NCBI GenBank assembly: GCA_910587835.1 | Contig: CAJUNQ010000047.1 | Location: 1-17,638 of the forward strand | Direction: 5' to 3' | Origin: an uncultured Oscillospiraceae bacterium | Lineage (GTDB): Bacteria; Bacillota; Clostridia; Oscillospirales; Acutalibacteraceae | Length of the DNA stretch: 17,638 bases | In this document: positions 1-7,737 of the stretch, piece by piece | How positions within the stretch are numbered: position 1 is the first letter of the stretch | Layout of the letters: each line of letters opens with the position of its first letter | The notes under the pieces: model-generated | Database searches by the model: none | What the model was told of the DNA's origin: nothing | Seen by the model: only the letters and a program-made list of their open reading frames with translations | Program-made: the position numbers and the translations under genes

Positions 1-4
1 TGAC

Positions 5-138
5 GAATTTTTACCCAGAAGGGGTTCATTTCAAGGAAAAAACCGCAAGGCAATCTTCCGATTGGCGAGGATTTTTGACGCAGAAAGGGGCCCCTTCTGG
101 GTAAAAAGACGGCCTTTCCGATTTTTCAAACAAGCCCT
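5..138. repeat. Structured dispersed repeat, copy 1 (cut by the window edge)
   Basis: This imperfect repeat resembles the element at 8619-8786. It contains a perfect 17-bp inverted repeat (8-24 with 91-107), a small hairpin CAATC/GATTG (51-55 with 60-64, loop TTCC), the block GCAGAA, and a conserved end TTTTCAAACAAGCC (123-136). The left outer arm seen in copy 2 would lie before position 1. No protein is credible here. It may be a MITE-like element or a structured RNA; nothing seen decides between these. Confidence 0.6.
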
Positions 139-261
139 AAGCTTCTCCTTAAATAAAAGCGCTGATTCTGAAGTAAAACAGGGAATGTTTTCTTGGGTTC
201 ATCCCGTCCGCATGGGGCCGGGGAACCCGCTCATTTCTGTTGCATTCGGACAGCGGCACGG

Positions 262-330
262 TCATTTTACTCGTCGGGCGATCACCCGCTCAAAGGCGTA
301 TTCGTGGTGTATGTCCCCGGGATGACTGTC
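262..330 (-). other. Severed C-terminal tail of the methyltransferase (in-frame, after the stop codon)
   Basis: Immediately after the TAA at 331-333, in the same frame, 22 more sense codons read DSHPGDIHHEYAFERVIARR and then V-K before TGA at 262-264. The motif of a histidine-rich loop followed by a hydrophobic strand and IARR is typical of the last strand of small class I SAM methyltransferases of the TehB type. A single G-to-T change (GAA to TAA) would explain the break. This tail is translated only if the stop is read through. Confidence 0.7.
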
Positions 331-873
331 TTAAAAAACCCCCTCCGCGTGGTGGACCAGCTGCCAGCCTGCATAGAGAGCTGGCAGCTCCCCCACGTCA
401 AACAGGCTGTGGGTATAGGGGGCATTGTCCGGCGTGGCGGGGAGACGGTTGGTAAAAATACCTACAGCATGGTACCCGCCCACCGCTGTATGGTCCTGCA
501 TTTTGCGGATAAACCGGCTGCGCACGTCCCGCTCTGGCAAATGGAGCACCCTGTGGGAGAGAATCACGTCATAATCCTTCTCAAATACAAAATCTCCCAG
601 GTCACAGGGGAAAAAGTTAACCTGCACCCCTTCTGCGGCCGCGATGGCTTTGGCTTTGCCAATGCCGTTCTCCGAAAGGTCGAGGGCGTCTACCTGACAG
701 CCCGGCTTTGCCATAAAAATGGAGTTTCTACCCTCGCCGCAGCCCATGTCCAGCACCCGGCCCCCAGTGGGGAACAGCTTGTAAAACTCCTCCACATCCA
801 CGGTCGGACCCTTTGAGAAGGTAGAGACCGTCTGGTCCCGGTAGGTCTCCTCCCAAAATGGCTTTGCCTGCAT
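331..873 (-). CDS. Class I SAM-dependent methyltransferase, truncated by an in-frame stop
   Basis: This 180-residue product has a Rossmann-type SAM-binding motif I (VLDMGCGEGRNSIFMA, about residues 40-55) followed by an acidic motif around DALDLSENGI. It resembles the TehB/tellurite-resistance and general class I methyltransferases; the substrate is unknown. The start ATG at 873 follows GAGGTGG about 4 bases upstream. The ORF ends in TAA at 331, but the frame continues with conserved-looking sequence to TGA at 262, so the ancestral protein was about 203 residues. The gene follows lysC by 69 bp, with a terminator-like hairpin between, so it is probably transcribed mainly on its own or by read-through. 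It may be a recent pseudogene or still partly functional. Confidence 0.8.
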   Translation of the reverse strand: MQAKPFWEETYRDQTVSTFSKGPTVDVEEFYKLFPTGGRVLDMGCGEGRNSIFMAKPGCQVDALDLSENGIGKAKAIAAAEGVQVNFFPCDLGDFVFEKDYDVILSHRVLHLPERDVRSRFIRKMQDHTAVGGYHAVGIFTNRLPATPDNAPYTHSLFDVGELPALYAGWQLVHHAEGVF

Positions 874-912
874 GATACCACCTCATTCTTAAATTTGAGG
901 GGAAAAGGAACA

Positions 913-934
913 GCCCCTGCCAAAGGGCAGAGGC
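913..934 (-). terminator. Probable lysC terminator
   Basis: A 9-bp stem (GCCTCTGCC with GGCAGGGGC read on the minus strand, one G-T pair) with a 4-base loop lies just after the lysC stop. It is followed on the minus strand by a pyrimidine-rich stretch (TGTTCCTTTTCCCC). The U-tract is interrupted, so termination may be partial. Confidence 0.5.
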
Positions 935-942
935 CGGCTGGT

Positions 943-2151
943 TCAATTCTCGAAAAATTTGGCGTGGATAGCCTCCACCGCCCGGTCGCTGTCGGACTTG
1001 TGGACCAGCACGGAAATTTTGATCTCGCTGGTGGAGATCATCTGAATATTCACATTGCGGCTGAACAGGGCCTCAAACATCTCCGCGGCCACGCCGGGGT
1101 GGCTCTCCATGCCCGCGCCCACAATGGACACCTTGGACACATTGTCGTCTGCCACCAGGCTGGTGGCGCCCAGCTTTTCGGTGTAGGCCTTCAGCAGCTC
1201 AATGGTCTCCTCCATCCGGTCCTTCTCCACAGTAAAGCTGATGTCCTTGGTGCCGTTGCGGCCAATGGACTGAAGAATAATGTCCACATTGGTGCCCTTT
1301 GACGAGAGCTTGGAGAAAATTTTAAAGGCCAGGCCCGGCTTATCCGGCACGCCGATAATGGAAATGCGGGCAATGTTGTCGTCCTTGGCCACGCCGCTGA
1401 TGAGCATCTGTTCCACGCTGTTCTCCTCCTTGACAATGGTCCCCCGGGCCCTGGTGAGGCTGGAAAGGACCTCCAGTTCAATATTGTATTTTTTTGCCAT
1501 CTCCACCGACCGGTTGTGCAGCACCTGGGCTCCCAAAGAGGCCAGCTCCAACATCTCGTCATAGGTAATGCACGAAAGCTTTTTCGCCCCGGGAATCTTC
1601 CGGGGGTCAGCGGTATACACCCCGTCCACGTCCGTGTAAATCTGGCACAGGTCGGCGTGCATGGCAGCGGCCATGGCAACCGCGCTGGTGTCGCTGCCCC
1701 CCCGGCCCAGGGTGGTCATGTCCCCATAGCGGTTGACGCCCTGAAAGCCTGTGATGATCACAATGCGCCGCTTATCCAGCTCCTTTTTGACCCGGGAGGC
1801 GTCAATGCGCTTGATGCGGGCGTTGCCGTAATCGCTGGTGGTGTCAAAGCCCGCCTGCCAGCCCAGCAGAGACACCACCGGGTAGCCCATGCGCTCAATG
1901 GCCATGGCCAGCAGCGCAGCCGAAATCTGCTCGCCGGAGGAGAGGAGCATATCCATCTCCCGCTTGCTGGGCCGCTGGTTCACCTCTGCGGCCTTGGCAA
2001 TCAAGTCGTCGGTGGTGTCCCCCTGGGCGGAGACCACCGCCACCACATCATTGCCGTCCTTGTAGGCGGAGGTGATGATCTCCGCCACATTGTCAATGCG
2101 CTCGGCGTCCCGGACAGAGGTGCCGCCGAATTTCTGTACGATGAGTGCCAT
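943..2151 (-). CDS. lysC: Aspartate kinase
   Basis: This 402-residue cytoplasmic enzyme phosphorylates L-aspartate to 4-phospho-aspartate, the first step towards lysine, threonine and methionine. It begins MALIVQKFGGTSV, the family signature, with the catalytic kinase domain to about residue 250. Two ACT regulatory domains fill the C-terminal third (ISIIGVPDKPGLAFKIFSKL and VSIVGAGMESHPGVAAEMFE), implying feedback inhibition by lysine and/or threonine. Its length is normal for the short (about 400 aa) Firmicutes form. ATG at 2151 is chosen because GAGGGG lies 6 bases upstream; an in-frame TTG at 2157 would leave no room for the Shine-Dalgarno. It follows thrB and the VOC gene on the same strand, separated by a decayed remnant. 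No lysine riboswitch is recognisable in the 280-bp upstream stretch. Confidence 0.95.
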   Translation of the reverse strand: MALIVQKFGGTSVRDAERIDNVAEIITSAYKDGNDVVAVVSAQGDTTDDLIAKAAEVNQRPSKREMDMLLSSGEQISAALLAMAIERMGYPVVSLLGWQAGFDTTSDYGNARIKRIDASRVKKELDKRRIVIITGFQGVNRYGDMTTLGRGGSDTSAVAMAAAMHADLCQIYTDVDGVYTADPRKIPGAKKLSCITYDEMLELASLGAQVLHNRSVEMAKKYNIELEVLSSLTRARGTIVKEENSVEQMLISGVAKDDNIARISIIGVPDKPGLAFKIFSKLSSKGTNVDIILQSIGRNGTKDISFTVEKDRMEETIELLKAYTEKLGATSLVADDNVSKVSIVGAGMESHPGVAAEMFEALFSRNVNIQMISTSEIKISVLVHKSDSDRAVEAIHAKFFEN

Positions 2152-2239
2152 ACTCAACCCCTCTATATTGTGTTTTTATTCACGCCTGATCACGTTTAAG
2201 GGAGCCTTTGTCAATCTTCTCAAGTGAACTTCTACCGGT

Positions 2240-2435
2240 TTAACCAGAACAGCCTCCGGCCTGCCGCTGGGAACGGTTTTCCCACGCCTTATAGGCCTCT
2301 ATCCCCGCCTGCCGGCCGCGTAGGTTCCGCAGCTGCACACCGCTGGTCGCCGTGCTCCTCATCCCCAAAGAAGTCCCGCAGCCGGGCACAGGGCAGGTCT
2401 TCGCAGGCCCCGCAGCAGGCAGTCAGGCTTTTATC
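2240..2435 (-). pseudogene. Cysteine-rich remnant (possibly DUF3795 family), headless and frameshifted
   Basis: Directly after the VOC stop codon, another minus-strand frame reads a protein-like segment, ACCGACEDLPCARLRDFFGD followed by EEHGDQR. The frame then moves by one base near position 2339 and continues LRNLRGRQAGIEAYKAWENR to a TAA at 2240-2242. The spaced cysteines, the LPCxRL motif and the C-terminal helix with GIEAYKAW resemble the C-terminal part of DUF3795-type zinc-ribbon-like proteins. That family call is from memory and unverified. No start codon or N-terminal half is present: an upstream in-frame stop closes the frame inside the VOC gene. I infer a deletion relic. It fills most of the otherwise gene-free gap between the VOC gene and lysC. 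Confidence 0.55.
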
Positions 2436-2853
2436 TATCTTCCTCTGCCTTCAAATTCTCCTGCTCCAGGGCCACGCCGGTCACATTTCCCTGGGCGTCG
2501 GTGGTGTACTTCCCCTTGGTCATGTCCAGCAGACAGTACTCGTTTCCCCAGCGGTCGCTGACAACGGCGCACTTGCCGATGTCAATGTCAAAGGGGCCCA
2601 GCTCCACTCTGCCCCCGGCCTTTTCATACGCCGGCAGGGCTTCCGCTACCGACTCCACCTTAAACTGGACCACCGGGTTGCGCTCGGTTGTCAGCACCAC
2701 CTCGGTGACGTCCCCGCTCATGCCCAGGCCGCAGGAATGACCGGCCCGCCAGAGCAGATTCAGTCCCAGCGCGGAATAAAAGGCAATGCCCTCGTCGATA
2801 TCCTCCACGCAAAAGGAGACGCAGTCTACATTTTGAAACAGGGAGTCCATCAT
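2431..2853 (-). CDS. VOC-family (glyoxalase/bleomycin-resistance fold) protein
   Basis: This 140-residue single-domain protein has the paired beta-alpha-beta-beta-beta layout of the vicinal-oxygen-chelate superfamily: VDCVSFCVEDIDEGIAFYSA at the N-terminus, VVQFKVESVAEALPAYEKAG in the middle, and DRWGNEYCLLDMTKG near the end, the usual 'D-P-D/W-G-N' hairpin region. The substrate cannot be deduced, and the expected N-terminal metal-ligand histidine is not obvious. Its ATG at 2853 overlaps the thrB stop (ATGA overlap), with GGTGG 7 bases upstream inside thrB, so translation is probably coupled to thrB. A second ATG follows directly at 2850. Its place inside a threonine operon could be passenger or metabolite-repair; that is inference. 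Confidence 0.85.
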   Translation of the reverse strand: MMDSLFQNVDCVSFCVEDIDEGIAFYSALGLNLLWRAGHSCGLGMSGDVTEVVLTTERNPVVQFKVESVAEALPAYEKAGGRVELGPFDIDIGKCAVVSDRWGNEYCLLDMTKGKYTTDAQGNVTGVALEQENLKAEEDR

Positions 2854-3746
2854 TCAATCACCACCTTGGCCCCTTCCTGGTCGGCCTGCAAAATCTCTAC
2901 CCGCCAGCCGGTAATGCCCTTGTCTGCCAGGTGGCTGGCGCAGCTGGCCCCAAAGGCTGCGGCGTTCTCCGCGTCAATCATGGCGATGATGGTGGGCCCC
3001 GCCCCGCTGACATAAGTACCCAGGCTTCCCAGCTCGTAGCTCATGCGGAACACATTGTCATAGTTCTCAATCAGCCCCGAGCGGTAGGGCTGGTGAATCC
3101 GGTCCTGCACCGCCACTCTCAGATTATGCAGCTCGCCGGAGAACAGGGACGCGGTCATAAGCCCGGAGCGGGAGAGATTGTACACCGCGTCCTCCCGGCT
3201 GTACTGCCGGGGCAGAGCGGCCCGGGCCTCCTCTGTCTTCAGCTCAAAGGGGGGAATCATCAGGGCAAAGCGTATTTTATCGCTTACCGGCACGCTGACG
3301 CTGTACACCCGCTCGCCCTCCATGGCCGAGGCCACCAGCCCCCCGGAGAGGGCGGGGCTGGTGTTGTCCGGGTGGCCCTCAATCTTTGCCGCCAGATTGA
3401 TCAGGTCCGCCCTGGACAGAGGATTGCCCATAAACCGGTTAGCCGCCAGAATGCCCGCCACAATACAGGCCGAGCTGCTGCCCAGCCCCCGGGCCATGGG
3501 GATGTTGTTCTCCTGGATGATTTTGAGGCCGGGCAGCTGTTTGCCGCACACCTCATACAAATGCTTTGCCGCCCAAAAAATCAGGTTGCTCTCGTCTGTG
3601 GGCACCTTCATGCCGTCGGTGCAGGTGATGTCCAGGCCGTCGTACTCCTCTACCCACACCCGGTTCTGCATGGTGAGAGCCAGTCCCAGCGAGTCAAAGC
3701 CGGAGCCCAGGTTGGCGCTGGTGGCCGGCACATCAATGCGAATCAT
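2850..3746 (-). CDS. thrB: Homoserine kinase
   Basis: This 298-residue GHMP-superfamily kinase phosphorylates L-homoserine with ATP, the penultimate step of threonine synthesis. Visible family motifs are the N-terminal PATSANLGSGFDSLG, the ATP-binding GHMP motif PMARGLGSSSACIVAG (about residues 83-98), EGHPDNTSPAL, and the C-terminal GTYVSGAGPT loop. Length is normal. The ATG at 3746 is preceded by AAGGGGG at good spacing. It starts 12 bp after the hom stop and overlaps the following VOC gene, so hom-thrB-VOC is one transcription unit. No threonine synthase gene is in the window. Confidence 0.96.
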   Translation of the reverse strand: MIRIDVPATSANLGSGFDSLGLALTMQNRVWVEEYDGLDITCTDGMKVPTDESNLIFWAAKHLYEVCGKQLPGLKIIQENNIPMARGLGSSSACIVAGILAANRFMGNPLSRADLINLAAKIEGHPDNTSPALSGGLVASAMEGERVYSVSVPVSDKIRFALMIPPFELKTEEARAALPRQYSREDAVYNLSRSGLMTASLFSGELHNLRVAVQDRIHQPYRSGLIENYDNVFRMSYELGSLGTYVSGAGPTIIAMIDAENAAAFGASCASHLADKGITGWRVEILQADQEGAKVVIE

Positions 3747-3758
3747 CTCTTGTCCCCC

Positions 3759-5012
3759 TTAAAAATCCGAAATCTTTACCCGGTTAAGGACACGGAGTCC
3801 CTCGCCGGACAGCTGGTCCAAGGCCATTCGCAGCTGATTTTCTGAAATGCCGCCCACAGACAGCCCCACCTCTCCGGGCGCCTCGTCCCGGCGGATGATC
3901 CGGGCCGCGCCGGGCAGCCGGGTCCGGGCCTGGGCAAAGGCCTGGTCCGAGCTCTCCGGGCCCTGCAGGCGGACAAAGAAGTCCTCTGGCACTGTGCCGT
4001 AGGGCTCTACCCGGTCGGGCTTTGCGTCCTCCCAGAACAGGTATTTTCTGGCCTTCAGGTGCTTCACGCAGTCAATCACGTCTGCCACCACAGCGCTGGC
4101 GGTGGGCAGCTTGCCCGCTCCCTTGCCGTAGAACACCACATCGCCGGTGGCGTCTCCCCGCACCAGAATACCGTTGAACACATCGTCCACATTGGCCAGC
4201 TGGCTCTCCCGGCTGATAAACATGGGGGCCACCTGAATGGACAGCTTTCCGCTGTCCAGCATTTTTACCTCGCCGATCAGCTTGACCACCCCGCCCCAGG
4301 CGTCGGCATAGGCCACGTCCTCCAGGGTGATTTGGGTAATGCCCTCGGTGTGCACATCCTCCGGGTATACATGAGAGCCAAAGGCCAGGCTGGCCAGAAT
4401 GCAGATCTTCCGGCAGGCGTCCGCGCCCTCCACATCGGCAGAGGGGTCCCGCTCAGCATAGCCCAGCTGCTGGGCCAGACTGAGGGCGTCGGCAAAGGCC
4501 ATGCGCTCCCGGATCATCTTGGTCAGAATAAAGTTGGTGGTGCCGTTGAGAATGCCCGCAATCTCGCTGACCTCATTGGCTGCCAGACACTGGCTGATGG
4601 GCCGGATAATAGGGATGCCTCCCCCCACGCTGGCCTCAAAGAGAAAATTCAGGTTGTTCTTCTGGGCCAGGGCCAGCAGCTCCGCGCCCCTGGCCGCTAC
4701 CAGCTCCTTGTTGGAGGTGACGAAGGACTTGCCGTTTGACAGGCAGGCCTTCGCGTAGGTAAAGGCGGGCTCAAGCCCACCCATACATTCCACTACAATG
4801 CGGACCTCCGGGTCCTGCAGAATGCGGTCAAAGTCCTTGGTAAAGACCTCCGCGTAGGGGAGCTCCGGGAACTCCCGCAGGTCCAGCACATACCGGACGC
4901 GGATGGCCTCCTTTGCCCGGCGGGTAATGCTGTCTCCATGGGAGAGCAGCACCTCCAGCACGCCGGAGCCCACGACTCCGTGGCCCAGCACAGCGATATC
5001 CGCCATTTTCAT
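3759..5012 (-). CDS. hom: Homoserine dehydrogenase
   Basis: This 417-residue NAD(P)H-dependent enzyme reduces aspartate semialdehyde to homoserine. Domains in order: a Rossmann N-terminus (IAVLGHGVVGSGVLEVL), the catalytic domain with TSNKELVA, ILNGTTNFILTKM and the homoserine dehydrogenase signature around DPSADVEGADACRK, and a C-terminal ACT-like domain (about residues 340-417). That last domain is usual in the Firmicutes form and is the likely site of threonine feedback. The start is set at ATG 5012, with GAGGG five bases upstream. GTG at 5015 would be too close and ATG at 5006 is further away. It lies 115 bp downstream of the PBP gene; the gap contains short GC-rich hairpins but no convincing terminator U-tract, so read-through is possible. 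Confidence 0.96.
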   Translation of the reverse strand: MKMADIAVLGHGVVGSGVLEVLLSHGDSITRRAKEAIRVRYVLDLREFPELPYAEVFTKDFDRILQDPEVRIVVECMGGLEPAFTYAKACLSNGKSFVTSNKELVAARGAELLALAQKNNLNFLFEASVGGGIPIIRPISQCLAANEVSEIAGILNGTTNFILTKMIRERMAFADALSLAQQLGYAERDPSADVEGADACRKICILASLAFGSHVYPEDVHTEGITQITLEDVAYADAWGGVVKLIGEVKMLDSGKLSIQVAPMFISRESQLANVDDVFNGILVRGDATGDVVFYGKGAGKLPTASAVVADVIDCVKHLKARKYLFWEDAKPDRVEPYGTVPEDFFVRLQGPESSDQAFAQARTRLPGAARIIRRDEAPGEVGLSVGGISENQLRMALDQLSGEGLRVLNRVKISDF

Positions 5013-5127
5013 CACTTCCCTCTCGTTTTCTTGGTCCCCCTGCGGCCGCAGAGCCGGCCGGGGTTTTTCTTGTCAATCACATGGCTGTCCGCTTTTTTTG
5101 CCCGGTGGCGCCGGGTGCGCCAAAGGG

Positions 5128-7659
5128 TCAGCCCATAGGCACATCCGGCTCATGGTCCTCCACATCCGAGCTCACCGGCGGTTCGGGGTCAAAGGGCTCG
5201 GGGGTGGGGGTGGGCTCGGGCGTGGGCTCCTCGGTGGGCTCCGGGGTGGGGGTCTCTGTGGGATCGGGGGGGAAGGAGACCGTGGGCTGGGGCTCCTCGG
5301 TGGGCCCGGGAGGCGGCGCGGGAGTATCCGTGGGCTCCGCAGTGGTATCCGGGGTTGAGGTAGGCCCGCCGGTAGGCGACACAGAGGGCGACACCGACGG
5401 CGACACAGAGGGCGAGGCCGAGGGAGACGCGGACGGGGACGCAGAGGGCGACACCTTGGGCCCGGCAATATGGTCTGAGCCGCCGTTGCAGGTGCCGGGG
5501 GCGTTGCCCTTGGCATACCAGCCCACAGCGGTGTCAAAGCAGCCGGGGCCCGCCAGCTTGCCGCTGCTGCGGCAGAAGGTGGCCTGATACACATTCTCGC
5601 TGATGACCCACTGCCGGTCTGACCAGTCGTAGTTTTCAATCAGGTGCTGCATCACAGCCTTCCAGGTGCGCAGGTGCATGGTGCCGTCCCCCAACTCCTG
5701 GCTGTAGGTGTAGCCGTTCCAGATGCCCGCCACGCAGAAGGGGGTGGCCCCCACAAAATACAGGTCAAAGTCATCGTCGGTGGTGCCGGTTTTGCCGTAG
5801 ATTGTCACAGGCAGGTCTGCCAGATAGCCGCCGGTAGCCGCCGGGCCATAAATTGTGCGCTGCAAAAGCTTGTTCATAATGGCAGCGGCCTCAGGGCTCA
5901 TTACCTGGGCGCCCGGGTCGTCCCGATTGTCCAGAATTACATTGCCGTTATGGTCCTTTACATACCAATAGGTGACGGGCCTGTGGTAGACCCCGCCGTT
6001 GGCATAAATCTGGTAGCCAGCGGTCATGTCCGCTACGGTGACGCCCCAGCTCAGGCCGCCCAGGGCCATGGGAGAAAGGGCGTTGTCCTCAGGCACCAGC
6101 GTGCTGAAGTGCAGGGACTGGGTCAGCCACTCGTAAATGGCGTTGGGGCCCACTGTGTTGGCCAGCTGAACCGCCGGGGCGTTCATAGAGGTTTCCAGCG
6201 CCTTGTCCACACACATATAGTTACTGTAGCGGCCGTTCCAGTTTTTGGGGCCGGGCTGGCCGGGGCCAAAGTAGTCGGGCAAAGGCTGGTCCTTCAGCAC
6301 CGAGCCATAGGTGATGGCCCCGCTGCCAATGCCCACCGCATAGGGGCCCACCCCTTTCATAGAGGACCCGCACTGACGCTCGGCCTGGGTGGCGTTGCTG
6401 TAAAGCCGCACCCCGTCCCGCTCATACCGGTCGCCAATGGTGGCCATCACCTGGCCGTTATAGGGGTTCATCATAAAAAAGCCCAGCTGAATGTCCTCGT
6501 CTGCGGGCAGCATGTCTGTGTTGGTGAGAAAAAACCGTTCCAGGTCGCTTTGCAGGCGTTGGTCCATGGCGCTGTAGATTTCCAGACCGCCGTTGTACAT
6601 CAGCCGCACTGCGGTCTCCTCCGAGTAGCTGTAGCGCTCCATCAGGTCCTCTACAATCTGGTTGAACATGTCGTCCATATACCAGTTCCACTTTGTCTCG
6701 TCCTGCTTCTCCTCTACGCTCTCCTCCTCAATCTCCGCGCCCACAAAGTCCATGGCCGCCAGCTCGGCCAAAGCGGCGTCATGCTCGGCCTGGGTAATGG
6801 GCGTCAGGTGCTCGGCGTCCAGCTCTCCGCTTTTGGAGAGCTCCAGCATCCGGTCCAGCACAACCTCCGCCTTCTCCTTGCTCTGCTCGGGGAAGATGAG
6901 GGGGTTATACTGATAGGGGTTTTGAGTGATGCCCGCAATGAGGGCGCACTCGGCCAGAGAGCACTCGGTGATGCTCTTGTCAAAATAGCACTTGGCGGCG
7001 GCCTCCACCCCCTGGCAGATGCCCCCGTAGTTGACGTAGTTCAGGTACGCCTCCAGAATCTGCTCCTTGGTGTACTTGTCCTTCTCCATGTTCAGCGCAG
7101 TGAAAATCTCCTTCACCTTACGCATGATACTGTACTGATTCTCTTTGGTGATGTTTTTGATCAGCTGCTGGGTCAGGGTAGAGCCGCCCCGGCCCGGCTG
7201 GCCGGTCATCAGGTGATACACCGCGCCCAGGGTGCCCTTCCAGTCCACGCCCTGGTGCTGGAAAAAGCGGTGGTCCTCAATGGCCACCTGGGCGGTCTGC
7301 ATGTAGGCGGGAATCTCCGAAAGGGGCATCCACACCCGGTTCTCGTCCCGGAACAGAGACATATACTCTACCGGGCTGCCCCCGCTGTCCACATAGACGG
7401 TGCTGGAATAGTTCAGACCGATGGCGTCAATATCAGGGGGCTCAATATTCCGAAAGCTGAGAATATAGGAGGCCACGGACAAAAACACCAGCACTCCGGT
7501 AATGGCCATCACCCAGAACAGAGTCTTGAAGAACCTCCAGACCATGCCGCCCAGGGTGCCGGCAGTGGCCCCGGCGGTTTTGGCAAACTCGCCCTCGGTG
7601 CGCTGGCTGGGAATCTGCATGGAAGTGGTGGTATACTTGTTGATATCTTCTTTTCTCAC
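5128..7659 (-). CDS. Class A penicillin-binding protein (bifunctional glycosyltransferase/transpeptidase)
   Basis: This 843-residue membrane-anchored enzyme polymerises and cross-links peptidoglycan outside the membrane. It has a short cytoplasmic N-terminus, one membrane segment at about 43-68, a GT51 glycosyltransferase domain with catalytic E128 in AIEDHRFFQHQGVD and GGSTLTQQLIKN (158-169), and a transpeptidase domain with SSMK (432-435), SMN (491-493) and KTGT (623-626). A low-complexity tail from about 733 to 843 is rich in Ser, Pro, Thr and Glu. The start is a GTG at 7659 with GGAGG 9 bases upstream. It is divergent from the BofC-like gene, with only 78 bp between. The tail probably spans or interacts with the wall; similar tails occur in PBPs of this group. 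The conserved cysteines near 697, 707 and 724 before the tail are a further feature. Confidence 0.95.
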   Translation of the reverse strand: MRKEDINKYTTTSMQIPSQRTEGEFAKTAGATAGTLGGMVWRFFKTLFWVMAITGVLVFLSVASYILSFRNIEPPDIDAIGLNYSSTVYVDSGGSPVEYMSLFRDENRVWMPLSEIPAYMQTAQVAIEDHRFFQHQGVDWKGTLGAVYHLMTGQPGRGGSTLTQQLIKNITKENQYSIMRKVKEIFTALNMEKDKYTKEQILEAYLNYVNYGGICQGVEAAAKCYFDKSITECSLAECALIAGITQNPYQYNPLIFPEQSKEKAEVVLDRMLELSKSGELDAEHLTPITQAEHDAALAELAAMDFVGAEIEEESVEEKQDETKWNWYMDDMFNQIVEDLMERYSYSEETAVRLMYNGGLEIYSAMDQRLQSDLERFFLTNTDMLPADEDIQLGFFMMNPYNGQVMATIGDRYERDGVRLYSNATQAERQCGSSMKGVGPYAVGIGSGAITYGSVLKDQPLPDYFGPGQPGPKNWNGRYSNYMCVDKALETSMNAPAVQLANTVGPNAIYEWLTQSLHFSTLVPEDNALSPMALGGLSWGVTVADMTAGYQIYANGGVYHRPVTYWYVKDHNGNVILDNRDDPGAQVMSPEAAAIMNKLLQRTIYGPAATGGYLADLPVTIYGKTGTTDDDFDLYFVGATPFCVAGIWNGYTYSQELGDGTMHLRTWKAVMQHLIENYDWSDRQWVISENVYQATFCRSSGKLAGPGCFDTAVGWYAKGNAPGTCNGGSDHIAGPKVSPSASPSASPSASPSVSPSVSPSVSPTGGPTSTPDTTAEPTDTPAPPPGPTEEPQPTVSFPPDPTETPTPEPTEEPTPEPTPTPEPFDPEPPVSSDVEDHEPDVPMG
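5375..5455 (-). repeat. Short tandem repeats coding Ser-Pro units in the PBP tail
   Basis: Period-6 to period-12 repeats (variants of GGCGACACAGAG read on the plus strand) encode about thirteen SP-x units, first SPSA then SPSV, at the start of the PBP tail. Such repeats are prone to length change by slippage, and unit-number variation between strains would be expected. Confidence 0.8.
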
Positions 7660-7737
7660 TGGCAGTTTCCTCCAAATTCGGTAAAATCAGGAATAAATGG
7701 GGGCAAATGGGGCACACTGACCCTTGAGGTGGTCAAC

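Noticed and set aside
2158..2430. Lysine riboswitch or T-box upstream of lysC
   Set aside because: No conserved riboswitch or T-box core was recognisable; most of this stretch is explained by the protein-like relic.
5073..5084. TTGACA-like -35 upstream of hom (minus strand)
   Set aside because: No -10-like hexamer lies at 16-18 bases; the spacer region is GC-rich.
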